DNA of 64,000 bases from assembly GCA_013176395.1 (NCBI GenBank), contig JABMLP010000003.1:248001-312000 (forward strand), read 5' to 3'. Of the stretch, positions 34,083-45,012 are shown piece after piece. Source of the stretch: Venturia oleaginea. Taxonomy: Eukaryota; Ascomycota; Dothideomycetes; Venturiales; Venturiaceae. Each line of letters starts with the position of its first letter. Positions within the stretch are counted from its first letter, which is position 1. The notes beneath the pieces are model-generated. The model did no database searches and was not told where the DNA came from. It worked only from the letters and a program-made list of their open reading frames with translations. Made by a program: the position numbers and the translations under genes.

Positions 34083-37000
34083 ATGGACATCAACTCTCTC
34101 CTCTCGCCCTCTGAGTCTCCTGCGACAGAGACACCGCCGCCACTTGCGTCTCCCTCACCCCGCGCTTCTCCAGCAAAAAGACCCGGAAGACCCTTTGTCC
34201 AGCAAAGAAAATCGTCAGGCCTCAGTCAGGTCTCCACTCTCTCTCCAATAGAGCAATCGTTGCCATCTCTCGCCGTCCATAATGCTGCCATCGCATACCA
34301 GAACCAACAAGGGGTTTATGGGCAATCGGCTACAAACCCGCCATTCCAGAACGTTGGCTATGCTGCAACCAGCGCATCTCCCGTCAATCCTGCGCATGTA
34401 GTCGAGACGAAAGCATCCGCTTCGGAACCGGTTATGCACAGGACTGGTTCGACTCCCCAGATGGATACACTAGCCGGTAAGTTGTTGTGTTGGTGGAGTG
34501 CAAAAGTCGATGGGATTTTTTGGTGTCAATCGAGAGAAAAATAGGAGACCCTAGAATTTTGCAGCAGAATAACCAGCTGACGAAGTGTTGTTATCAGATC
34601 TAGCATTGATGCGCCAACACCAAAACCATCCTCCGCGTCAAATATCAGGTGGTATGCGCGATCATCAGACCACGAGGTGAGTAGTGCAGACCGTTTTGAG
34701 CTCTAGGCAGCGTTCCGCTTTGACTGACTACTGCCTACAGTTATAACATCCAAAACATCTCCCGTCCCCCGTTATCTGCACACAATTCGGACGATATACA
34801 CATGGCCGACGCAGCCCCAAAAGAGCCTCGTGTGTTCAAGGCGCGCGCTCTGTCGGAAGGAGACGAAAACACACTGGAAGAACTTGCTCAACGCCTGTAC
34901 GATGATCCCTTCGATTTTCATTCCCACGCTCAATTCGTCACCCTCCTTCAGAACGGCTTTCGTAGTCACGTTTCATCAGGACTGGATCCACGCGAGTATG
35001 AGTTGCTCGCCGACCTGCGGAAGGCGCGTCAGGCCATGGATCGAATATTTCCAGTCGGTGAAAAGCTATGGGCAGACTGGCTGCAAGACGAGATGCAACT
35101 CGCTCACTCCATCGACGACAGAGTCATGGTTATGGAGTATTTTGCGCTTGCTGTCAAGGATGAACCCAGTAGTGTTTCTCTGTGGCGCATGTACGGCGAT
35201 TTCATGTACTACCTGTGGTCTACGGCATACGAGATCGACGGTGCGGATTCTGCTGGCTGGTCGGCAGAAGACAAGGAAGTGGCGAAGGAAGTGTTCAAGT
35301 GGGATCCGATGATGGATATTTGGAAGCGCGGAGTGATCAACACCCAGCGACGTCTGAACGACAGTAACAAGGTGTGGGATCGCTATATGGAAATGCTCAT
35401 GCTCGACCACCAAAAATGGTCGTCACCGGACAAAGTTGAGAACATCAAGATGATTTTCCATGAGAGGCTATCTGTTTGTCACGCAACTTGGGAGGAAACA
35501 CGTCAAATGTTCTCTAGCTTCTTATCTCAATATGACGAGGCTGCTTGGGAATCAACCATGGAGGAGGTCGCCAGGCGTAGTAAGGGTGTTAAGATTGCAT
35601 ACGCTATTCGTGAGCCGTTCGAAACCGCTATCGAGAAGGCTTCCCGCAGCGGTGACGATGGAGCAGAATGGACCGCATACAGTGAATACCTGGCCTGGGA
35701 GGTGGAAAAGAGGGGCGTCTTCAGTTTCAGCTTGATCAACGGTTTGTACGAACGGGCGACGATCCGATATCCATCGATGCCAACACTCTGGAACGACTAT
35801 GTCGAGTTCTTGATCATCAACGCGCCGAGGGACTTTGAGATACTACCTGTCATGGAGAGAGGAACTCGACATTGTCCATGGTCTGGAGATTTGTGGTCGC
35901 ATCGATTACTAACAATGGAGCTCGAAAACAGCGATTTCGAGGCGATCGAGCGCACAAAGCATCACGCGACATCGACTGGACTTTTGGACGTAGGTGGTAT
36001 GGAGGAGTTGATGAAAGTCTACATTGCTTGGTGCGGCTGTTTGAGACGTAGAGCTTTTGCGGTGGCTGCGACCGAGGACGATCTTGATATCGCTGAAGTT
36101 GCCATCCGCTCAGCTCTCGAGCATGTCAAGCAAATAGGCGAGAAGAAGTACGGAAAGGAATTTGCTGGCGATCCACATTACCGACTCGAGCGCATTCACA
36201 TCAAGTTCCTCACTCAGCGTGGAGACGTCAAAGCGGCTCGTGCAAATTGGAAGTCACTCAAGTCCGTTCAGGGCAACAGCTATGACTTTTGGTACCGATA
36301 CTACATCTGGGAAATGGTGATATGGGCAAAGTTTGCCATGAGAGGAACAAATGAACCCGAAACTCAACTTCAAGTTCCAGAAACGGCCACCGACGTTCTC
36401 GAGCAAGGCCTCCAATATATTGCCACGATGGATTGGCCTGAACAGCTCATACAAATGTACATCAATCATTGCGAACAGCATGAGGGCGTCAAGAAATTGA
36501 GGACCGCGCTTATCGAGGCGCGAAAATATACTGCGATTGTCGAGAGAAGACGCGAGAAGGAGGCCGCAGATGCCGCCGCTGCCGCCTACCAAAATCAGTC
36601 GCAAATACACCCAGTCCAAACGGACACAAATACCAATGGTAAACGTAAGCGCGATGATGAGGTCGTCGAGGAAGAGAGTGCCCCGAAGAAGAACAAGCCT
36701 GTTCCATCAATGGAAACAACAGAAACAACGGCAGCGTCACAGGCGAAGCGCGACCGTGAGCACTCGACCATAATTGTCGAGAGCCTCCCTCTTGATGCCG
36801 ACGAGATGAAGGTTCGAAAGTTCTTCCGTGATTGCGGTACCATCAACAGTATCAAGCTTGTTCCAGAGTCAGATTCACAAGTGGCCACCATCGAGTTCGA
36901 GAACAAGGAAGAGGCCTTGTTTGCACAGAGTAAGGCAATCAGACCTTTTGATGATCGCGAGATCAAGATTAAGTTCGGTACCGGCACAACTTTGTGGGTG

Positions 37001-38248
37001 ACGAACTATCCCCCCGAAGCAGACCAAGCATATATTGAAAATATTTTCAAGGATTGCGGTGAGATTGTGGACATTCGCTTCCCATCCGTGGCTGCCAATG
37101 TGCGGCGCTGTTTCTGCTACGTTCAGTTCCTCACCCCAGCCATGGCCGAAAAGGGTACTTTGCTCCACGGCACGGATCTAGGCGGCCCGCACAAGCTGAC
37201 AGCCAGAATATCTAACCCAGAAGACAAAGCTGCGCGACGCGGGGCTACAGAGGAGGGGCGAGAATGTTACGTCAAAAACGTCTACTGGCATGCGACCGAG
37301 AGGGACATTAAGAATCTGTTCTTATCTTATGGCAAAGTCGAATCAGTCCGGCTACCAAAAAATCAGGCTGGCAAGAGTAAAGGCATGGCTTTCGTGGTCT
37401 TCTCCGATACGGTATGTACTCCACCCATTTTCACTGGCTCTGGGCCATTGCTAACGACTACATCACAGGCATCAGCGCAGAGAGCAATCGCTAAGCTTCA
37501 CAAGACAGACTTTCGTGGTCGTGTCATTGATGTTGAACTCTCCGGGCCAAAATTTTCCAAAAGAATTAACACGGTTCATCGCGATGAAACAACGTCGCCC
37601 GCTCCAGAAGGAGCCTCTCCATCTGCAGTATCCACTGACACGAACGGCCACGGTGACAATGCAGATGGTAAGAATAGAATGGCTCGAACAATCGCCATCA
37701 TGAATATGCCAGACACAGTGACAGCAGCACGTGTGGAGAAGCTGGCCGAACAGTTCGGCACATTGAAAAAATGTACTCTGCGACCCGATCATGCAGGAGC
37801 CATTATTGAGTACGGTGAGGCGAGCAGTGCCGGGAAAGCTGAGTTCGGACTGCTAGACAAAGAACTTGACGGACAAAAGATCAGTGTGGGCACCGTGCCG
37901 GATCTGCTCCAGCAGAAGCCCTTCGTGAGGAAACTCAAACTGGCAGATCAGCTCTCAGAGAAGAAGAAGGAAGAGAAGAAGAAGGAAGAGAAGAAGAAGA
38001 GCCAGGAAACACCAGGCGGCTTTGGTGGTCTTGCACCGAGGCAGACGCAGGGCGCAACTCGCGGCAGTGGACGCCGTGGTGGGCTGGGCGCGAAGAGGGG
38101 GCTTGGTTTCGGAGCTTCTCCTGCAATTGCGAAAGATAGCGGTGAAAAGCCTGCTGGCGGAAAGGGTAATGATTATTTCAAAAACCTGATGGCTGGTGGC
38201 AAGAAAGAAGGAGACCAGAAAATGCAGGATTTAAAGACTGAGGAGTAG
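34083..38248 (+). CDS. PRP24: U4/U6 snRNA-associated splicing factor PRP24 (SART3-like)
   Basis: Exons are 34083-34476, 34598-34676, 34741-37411 and 37469-38248 (1307 residues, phases consistent). The last intron (57 nt, CTAAC branch) is in frame. Layout: a Pro/Ser-rich N-terminus (MDINSLLSPSESP), HAT-type helical repeats (about 190-780), an NLS-like KRKRDD, four RRMs (about 833-905, 906-985, 1000-1080 and 1119-1185; for example TIIVESLPL, ECYVKNVYW, GMAFVVFSD and RTIAIMNMP), and a C-terminal NDYFKNLM that resembles the Lsm2-8-binding tail of Prp24. It anneals U4 and U6 snRNAs during snRNP recycling in the nucleus. A shorter start at 34802 would drop the first two exons, but the exon phases and fungal-style N-terminus favour 34083. 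A GAAGAAGAAGGAAGA-type repeat encodes a Lys/Glu run near the C-terminus. Confidence 0.92.
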
Positions 38249-39288
38249 AGGTAACTTGGTAGTTGCAGGGATAGGACTTTCTAGTGGTGCTAGAGGAGAG
38301 TCTGCACTCTCTGGCCTCATCTTCATCAGCCAGCACGATATTCGGGCGTATGTGGACAAAGCTGTGAGTAGATTCATCGGAATAGATCGGAGATTCGATG
38401 CGGAGCAGTTCCGTTGTAAAATAATACATCGACCTCACTTAATCTATCGGCATGCACTATTACACGTTCAAGTAATCTATCGAACAAAAGACGATCTCGG
38501 CGATGCGAGAAAATCTCCATGGCATCGAAGCGCTCTCAGCTTCAGTCAGAATGATCCAACTTTGTTGATTCAAATGCTTATTCTTGACTTAGATATTGGT
38601 TCCATCGGTTTACTCATCGTTGGCCCTTGACATCAATCTTTCGGCGCTTAGGAACTTTTCGTCTCAACGAGCCCGATGCCTTCCTCGCCCTTTCCAGCTT
38701 CGTCGCACCGTCGATGAGGAGACATCCACTCGGCTTGATGATATCATCGCCTAGCAAAGAGGGAACGATGGAGAATTGTAGATGGTCTGCTATGATTTTG
38801 TTCTGCTTGTTGATCAGTAGCAATCCCGCTTCCCTCGTGAATCGAATTATTACCTCGGGATATGGAAACGCGAAGAGCTTGGCCACTAGTAGAAATGTGT
38901 GTTCGTATCCTACACACACATACCACGTGGAATGTCGAAGAACGTGTTTCCGGTATCCCTGTTACAATCCTATTTTCACTATAAATATGAGGCGGAGGTG
39001 GTATCACAATAATCTTGATCCTTTAATGTGGTTTTGTTACGCAGAGGCTATGGCTCAAAGTAATATAGCTGGATTTGGCTAATCCATACAGTAGAGTTCA
39101 AGTGGTCCGGGGCGACAATATCGTATCAAACAAGTGAAGCAAAGCTTGCAAGATATAAGAGTCGTGAATTGTGCTAAGTAACTAAAAGCAATAGCGAAGT
39201 AACTAGAGAGTGAAGATACGAGACACTGAGGGAGCAGAGTCTCGTCCTATATATAGAGATCCATCTCCTAAGAAATCCTGCGCTCGTG
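38249..39288. other. Region downstream of PRP24, with a possible small spliced gene on the minus strand
   Basis: On the minus strand, frames at 38614-38919 and 38744-39007 could be joined exons: GT-start and AG-end sites occur around 38.88-38.93 kb. The C-terminal translation (KIIADHLQFSIVPSLLGDD, then a Lys/Arg-rich end) has protein-like composition. I recognise no family and no firm start, so this is only a candidate. The right end of this stretch is the LINE target site. Confidence 0.3.
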
Positions 39289-39303
39289 GCGCTCGCAATC
39301 GAG

Positions 39304-40087
39304 ATTGATTGATTGATTGATTTTATCCTACTCGGTTGCAGCCGCTTAATCACGCAGCTATGTCCGGTTAGGAGGACTTCATCAGACAGCCGACACGTGA
39401 TAGATTATATAATCCACCGCGCCCCACTTCGCCCCGTTCACTGAAACAAGACCAGCTGTCCCCTCCGTCCTCCCTCTTTTCCCTTAACCAGTATCTCCAA
39501 ATGCCCGCTGGCTCTTGTAGATACTGGTTATTCTGCTAGTATATCTGTGCTATGTAGACTCAAGAGGCAATGCCTCGTGTTTCGCTAACCTTTTACCTAC
39601 AGTCTCCCTCTAATGCTCAGCTTTGTCTATCTGTTTCGCCTTATCCCTCAAGGCCAATGGGTTCCCTAAGTATGTTTCTGCTTGTGAAAGTTGCCTTGCA
39701 CCAGATTCCTATGCGGCGGTGTATTTGGTTGTGTGATGCTGGAGACAATAGTAACCATCGTAGTCGTGATTTCGCTGCTTGGGTGTGATACTCCGGGTAT
39801 GCCCGTGGACGAGGCTGTCTGGTAGCTGCCGTATTGTATGGCGCCGATCGTGCTATAGACCTGCCGTCTTATAGTCGGAGCCTACCTGCTGCTAGTCGCT
39901 CTTCCTACTTGCTATATCGCGCTCCTACTCTTGCCAATGCCATAACTGGGACGCAACAGTCTGGGGAGAGGCTCAAGGCTACGTCTGCTGGCTTGTAGGG
40001 AGGGGATTTGCCGCCAATAAGCTCCTTCTATACGTCCTTACTGCTTACTGTGTTGCGCACCTACTCTTGCCAATGCCATAACTGGGA
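39304..40087 (-). mobile_element. 5'-truncated LINE-derived copy with 15-bp target-site duplication
   Basis: The (ATTG)n end at 39304 is the 3' tail seen in reverse; the body runs to 40087. GCGCTCGCAATCGAG flanks both sides (39289-39303 and 40088-40102). It contains the shared 3' region and two of the GGCATTGGCAAGAG-type tandem blocks. There is no coding capacity in the sense direction. Confidence 0.9.
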
Positions 40088-40237
40088 GCGCTCGCAATCG
40101 AGCGCATCGAGCGCGCTCGCTTTGCCAAGGCTCGAGCGTTCACATGATCCTTCCGATCCCGTGTAATAACTTACTAATCACAAAGGAAACGCGCCATACG
40201 TGTCACTAAACGTTCCACGTGACAGTATCCGTAACAG

Positions 40238-40529
40238 GTTTGTGCATCAACGTGGACATTCTCTAGATTTTGACCGACTGATTGAGAGTAACGCCCGTAA
40301 TTGTGATCTACGCTAAGGTAATAATATATTAACGGCTAAGGACTCGTGTAGGACCGCTCTATATATAGTACAGGCTTTTATAACCTATTTTCAGAGGAGA
40401 TTTTATTACTTAAGGGGTAATAATCAACTGATCTAGATGTTTCAGCTAGGTTCCGGTTTAGGGTAGAGCTCTTAGAATCACTCAGTCAGCCAGTCAAACA
40501 CTTGAGATTGTCCACGTTGATGCACAAAC
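40238..40529. mobile_element. MITE of the GTTTGTGCATCAACG family, copy A
   Basis: GTTTGTGCATCAACGTGGAC at 40238-40257 is repeated inverted at the right end (ending 40529). Internal sequence matches copies at 61976-62312 and 62320-62450. There is no coding capacity. The flanking duplication is unclear here. Confidence 0.75.
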
Positions 40530-40896
40530 CACAACAATTATTGATACCATCATACCATTGTGGTTTTCATGTGATTGAGGACGATTCTCTCAGAAGCCGA
40601 GAGAGCGATCGGAAGATTCAACACACTGGTAGCCCTAAAATCCACAAAAAGATAAACACCGAATTAAGTCATCCCTAGGTCGAAGGGATTCAATTGGCTA
40701 AATCTAGAGTAAGTCGTACAATACAGGCCTGTACTGTCCCTCTTGGGTACTGGCAGCTTCAACTGGATGCTGAAAGAATCGTCCTCGATCACTCGTAAAC
40801 CATAATATAGTATATAACCTACATGTACACCCAAGATGATTTCTTCTCTTAAAACCACTCGTAATTACAAATTTCTAAAGTACTTCGACTCTAAAC

Positions 40897-41297
40897 ATGC
40901 TCGTTCCACTTTACCTCTCCATAGTCGCCGCCATACAGCAAGTTTCTGCATCTCCTACCGTAGATCTATCCAATAATAACGGTGGGCTCCTTGCTTCCAA
41001 AGCTCCAAGCGGTATCATCAAGGCCGCCTGCGCTGCTTGTGATGCGAGTGGCTATAAATGGATCGTACGCTCTACCAATTACCTTTATTGTAGAAACTTC
41101 AGGGCTGATGGGATATTATAGCTAGACTACTGTGGCCTGAGACATATACCTCAGAACAAATATTGGTGCAGGACTAGCTGCAATGATCAACAGGTATCGG
41201 TTCGCAAAGTACTCTGCTGCGTAGGTTCTACCTCTCGAACGCTGATAGGAAGAGCTTATAGGTGCTAACGTGTTTGCAGGACATCGAGTGTCCCTAG
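40897..41297 (+). CDS. Predicted small secreted cysteine-rich protein 1
   Basis: Spliced model: exons 40897-41064, 41122-41193 and 41280-41297, giving 85 residues with all junctions phase 0. Introns are 57 nt (CTGAT branch) and 86 nt (GCTAACG branch). The N-terminus MLVPLYLSIVAAIQQVSASP is a good signal peptide with likely cleavage after ASA. The mature part holds six cysteines (CAAC near residue 45, then YC, WC, SC and a final EC), an even number fitting three disulfides. A TATA-like run lies about 90 nt upstream. Without splicing the frame ends at 41121 with only the first cysteines, so the model rests on splice sites and cysteine content. No family was recognised. Small secreted cysteine-rich proteins are often used by fungi outside the cell; a role in host or microbe interaction is inference. 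Confidence 0.55.
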
Positions 41298-41627
41298 ATT
41301 TGGGGAGGATGGGGTATCGACGATATCGGACCAAAGACTTTGACAGATGGTTGGATGATGGATTCGATGACTGTTGGTGCGGGTGATATTACATGAATTG
41401 TGAGATGTAGCAAATGTGCGCTCGCCTAAAGTAGCAACATGGAATGAGAAGCTTGTCTTCCAAATTTTGCAATGTTAGTCTATCAAAACTTCACATACAT
41501 TTTCCCCACAGCATCGAGAACATGTTCTCTCATTATTGGTATCACTTAGGGTGATAACGAAACAACGTGTACGTTTAAAATAAGCATTCAGAAATGAGTT
41601 CTGATAATTGATGTCTCATCTATGTAC
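41298..41627. other. Gene-free stretch up to the long-TIR element
   Basis: Nothing recognised apart from AT-rich sequence; it likely includes the 3' untranslated region of the small secreted protein gene. Confidence 0.4.
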
Positions 41628-41634
41628 AATATGA

Positions 41635-43881
41635 TTATCTCATAAATCAGACTCCCGATATGTTTTCTTCCTTCCGTTCCTTACCGCCTCAAATTCGAGG
41701 CATTCAAAAGTTCCGCTAAGCTCCACCAAATTCCTTTGTCCAATCATATCCATTCGCGGCTTCACCGCTAATCCACCCTAGACGCACATCCACCAAACCA
41801 AGTTCCACCATGTTCCTCCCACCAATTAGACCATTTGGTGGCTACGCCACCAGCATGGTACCTATATAGGCCCTTTTTTAAGCTCCAAAAAGCTCCAACA
41901 GCCAATGAGCGTCACGGAAGGAAGAAAACACACCGGGAGTCTGAGAGCAAATGGGCGCGGTTTGTATGGGCGACCGCTATCACCACACAGCCCCAAAATC
42001 ATAACACCACTTTTACTTATTATATACGCGTCAAATTATTAGAATGGACTCTTTTATACCGCCCTCAAGTTCTCTGCCTTCAGCTGCCCCTCCCACAAGT
42101 CCTATTGTCCCACCGTCGAGTCAACTCTCTCCACCTCCTGCCAGTTCCCCCACCTTTTTGGAAGAAGATTCGGATGATGAGTCCGAAGAAGATCTCGAGG
42201 ACGCCGAAATAGAACTCAAAGATATACAGACTCCTGTCCCTCGCCCTTACCGTCCATATATACTTTCGTCGTCTACTCGCCTTCCGTCATCGTCATCGCG
42301 CCAGCCCAAAATCAGCGCGTCGGATAAGATACAAGAGGTCTTGGACTTGCTAAGCCTTCGTGGTTGGAGCTTCCAGGACTTCTTAAGAGCTTGGGTGGGA
42401 GCACGTCCTCGTGGCAGTGGTGGTGGGTCTATACAGCGCGATCTGGTAGAGGATATAAGGCATTCGCAATTCCGTACGGTTGAGCTTCGCCAGCGTGCAC
42501 TGAACAATGTTGCTAGCGAGTTGGTTACTGCTGGCTTGTTGACTATCCCGGCACCCCCATCTTCACTTGAAGCCGTTAGTATTACACTTCTCGCGGAGAT
42601 AGATACCCTCATTCTGTCGTCTACGGAATACTTTGGCAAATTCGGAGAAGGGGAGGTTGATTCCACAGTGCTCGAAAGACTTGATTTCGTCGCAGGCTGT
42701 AGCACGATCAATCGCTTTGCTCCTACCTGGTATACATTCATATCCCGTCTCTTGGTCAATAGGCATTGTGTGTAAACCTGGAACCTGCCGGAACTTATAG
42801 GAGCTTGTCGATGCCTGCTCTACAACCTGCACTCACGGATACGCCACCCGATATCAGATTCCGGTGCGGGTGTGGTATTATCTAATTGGTTGCGGGAACT
42901 TCGCGGAACCCCTGGGAGGTTGCGAATGCTGAACGTCGCGAGCTTAAAGGCACCAGTTGCTGACAAGTGTGCTACAGCTGGTGAAGAAGCTTGGTTGTAG
43001 GAGCTTCCCGGAACTCGTAGGATCTTACGAACACCGATGAATGCTGCAATGCGTCAGTATATAGCTTACGGCAAATGGGCTTTCTCACCTCGATGAACAC
43101 GACATATAGACTCATGATTATTTCGATGGAACAGGTACGAGGTGTGAGAGAGGGGTCCATCTTACCAGCATACGAAGTTTAGGGATAATGCGACCGGTGT
43201 GGTGGTGTATACATGTATGGTGTAGTTATCAGGGTTAGGGTCCGGATTTCGACGTTTACACCACCACTGTACAGAACACCACAACGCCTGGACTGGGATT
43301 CTGAATACACTACGTACGAGATCAATATCAATCTCATGGGCTTCTTTATTATGGTGTTTATACCTCGAAATCTGCACGTTAGCCTGGGGGCCCAAAGGTC
43401 GGGCTTTTGGATAGCGGCCGCAGGCTTCAGAGTCGATGCACGCCAAATCCATGAGAAGACATTCGAGAATGGAGGTGGTATTTAAATAAAGTGTGCTATA
43501 TACAAGAAAACCAGCGCTATAAAGTTATGTCTTTGTTTGATCGATATTCGCGGTGTACATTGTGGTGTTTATAAAAACGCATAAATTCGAAGATTGATGA
43601 TAGCGGCCGCCCATACAAACCGCGCCCATTTTCGCTCAGACGCTACGATTGTGTGTTTTCGGGATGGTAGGGGTTCTTGGGTTTAATTGGTTGTAGGAGC
43701 TTGGTGGAGCTTGAAAGTGGGTCTGGGTAGGGGGGCATGTCGGTGGCGGAGCCACCGGTAGTTTTGATTGGATAAAGGAAGTTGGCGGAGTTTTTAGGAA
43801 TTTGGGGTCTGGAGCGATACCGTAAATGGTCTAGCGCTTTCCACGAAAACACACAATTGTAGCGTCTGATTTATGAGATAA
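41635..43881. mobile_element. 2.25-kb DNA element with long terminal inverted repeats
   Basis: The outer ends are TTATCTCATAAATCAGAC at 41635-41652 and its exact reverse complement at 43864-43881, flanked by the 7-bp direct repeat AATATGA (41628-41634 and 43882-43888). The inverted similarity continues inward imperfectly for about 280-340 bp; for example, ATGGGCGCGGTTTGTATGGG at 41951-41970 matches the reverse complement near 43610-43630. The right arm also contains its own hairpin (about 43636-43655 with 43845-43865). One plausible gene lies inside (42044-42775). No transposase motif was seen, so it is probably non-autonomous. A 7-bp duplication does not match the TA of pogo elements. Confidence 0.82.
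42044..42775 (+). CDS. Unknown ORF carried in the long-TIR element (243 residues)
   Basis: The ATG at 42044 has a TATATA-like box about 25 nt upstream. Residues 1-95 are Pro/Ser-rich with an acidic stretch (EEDSDDESEEDLEDAE). Residues 100-240 are better ordered (IQEVLDLLSLRGWSFQDFLR, then several predicted helices), with a conserved-looking RGWS block. From memory this block resembles N-terminal regions of large repeat-associated fungal proteins (DUF6589-like), which would make it a truncated passenger, but I cannot confirm that. The frame is intact and its codon use looks real. No cysteines suggest a metal site and there is no signal peptide. Confidence 0.5.
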   Translation: MDSFIPPSSSLPSAAPPTSPIVPPSSQLSPPPASSPTFLEEDSDDESEEDLEDAEIELKDIQTPVPRPYRPYILSSSTRLPSSSSRQPKISASDKIQEVLDLLSLRGWSFQDFLRAWVGARPRGSGGGSIQRDLVEDIRHSQFRTVELRQRALNNVASELVTAGLLTIPAPPSSLEAVSITLLAEIDTLILSSTEYFGKFGEGEVDSTVLERLDFVAGCSTINRFAPTWYTFISRLLVNRHCV

Positions 43882-43888
43882 AATATGA

Positions 43889-44349
43889 CACGAATTCCCT
43901 AAGTCCAACTTGCCAAGAAACCACGTGATATGAACACTCATATCGGCTCATCGATATTCGCCGTCTTTCCCGTACCGAGTTCTTTCAGGAAGGCGTGATG
44001 TTTTAGTCTTTGGTCCGTTTCCGGGGACGAGTTCGTGAACTGAATATGAATGTATGCAGCAAGGCGATTCTGGCTGAAACGCTGCAATACAGGGATTAGT
44101 TCGTGATTTTATCGCGATTCTTCGAAGATTCCAATTTCTAAAAAAAACCAAATACTAGCAGCACCGGTAAATAGGGTTCTAACCAATCAGAGAAGAGAAT
44201 TTACCGTACTGGGTTGGGTGTATTCATCTTCAACTCTTGTCGAAGAAAACCGCTTGCAGAAAACAAACAGCCACGGAAATCTGCGGATAAGAATGAGAAT
44301 GAGAATACGGCAATAAATGCTAGCAGCACAATCCCTAATAATTGCTTAA
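43889..44349. other. Gene-free stretch
   Basis: No coding or repeat structure recognised between the long-TIR element and the foldback. Confidence 0.35.
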
Positions 44350-44517
44350 TACCGTATCTCTAGCCAAAGATGAACAGCGCTCTGTCATTGTAATGGTCCT
44401 TGCATCGCTCGAAAAAGTGGCGGCTAAACTATAGGAAGTTCAGCTACTAGCACTTTAAACGATGCAAGGCCCATTACAGGGACAGGGAATAATTTATCTT
44501 CGGCCCGAGAACACGGT
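44350..44517. repeat. Imperfect long palindrome (foldback), about 58-bp arms
   Basis: The arm at about 44350-44407 ends TAATGGTCCTTGCATCG and pairs with the arm at about 44460-44517, which starts CGATGCAAGGCCCATTA. Outer parts (TACCGT.TCTC..GCC.AAGAT) also match. The loop is about 50 bp. It may be a foldback MITE or a decayed one; no clear target duplication was seen. Confidence 0.65.
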
Positions 44518-44710
44518 ACATTCAAATCGAGTTCACGAACACGTTCGGGAAGCCAAGATGCCAGGCTCGCCAACCCAGTTTAATTTCACATGAAACGTGC
44601 GGAGGTGAGTCCGAGAATCTATATCAATTTGGCCAAACAACCCGGGGTGTTAGAAAGGATTGATTCCACATTACTACGACAAAACGTCTCGATTGTCCTT
44701 GTCCTCCATT

Positions 44711-45012
44711 ATGCACATCACATCTCTCCTTGTGGCTACCATCAGCCTCTTTTCTTTCGCGGGAGCCGAGTTATGCAGCGATGAGCCACATGAATGCACA
44801 TGGCCAGGAAAAGCCCACCGTCGCGTAAGCTAAATTAATCTTTATGTCTGTTGGTCGAAACTAACTGGGGTGTTTTACAGTGCAAGGGAGCCAACAACTG
44901 TACTATCAACAACGCGTGTCCAGGAAGGAGAGGTCACATCTGCTGTGCGAGCAGTCCTGTCAATGAAGAACATTGCGTTTCGGAACACCGCTGGATGTAT
45001 CGAGCGAGGTAG
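44711..45012 (+). CDS. Predicted small secreted cysteine-rich protein 2
   Basis: Spliced model: exons 44711-44824 and 44881-45012, giving 81 residues; the single intron is 56 nt (GTAAGC...ACTAACTGG...TTTTACAG). The N-terminus MHITSLLVATISLFSFAGAE is a clear signal peptide. The mature part has eight cysteines (LC, EC, RC, NC, AC, ICC and HC), fitting four disulfides, plus an NCT glycosylation sequon. Exon 2 alone carries six of the cysteines and its frame ends at TAG 45010-45012. A second donor at 45009 could add a short different C-terminus. No family was recognised. It lies in the same gene-poor, repeat-flanked stretch as the secreted protein gene at 40897, which suggests, but does not prove, an accessory region. 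Confidence 0.6.
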
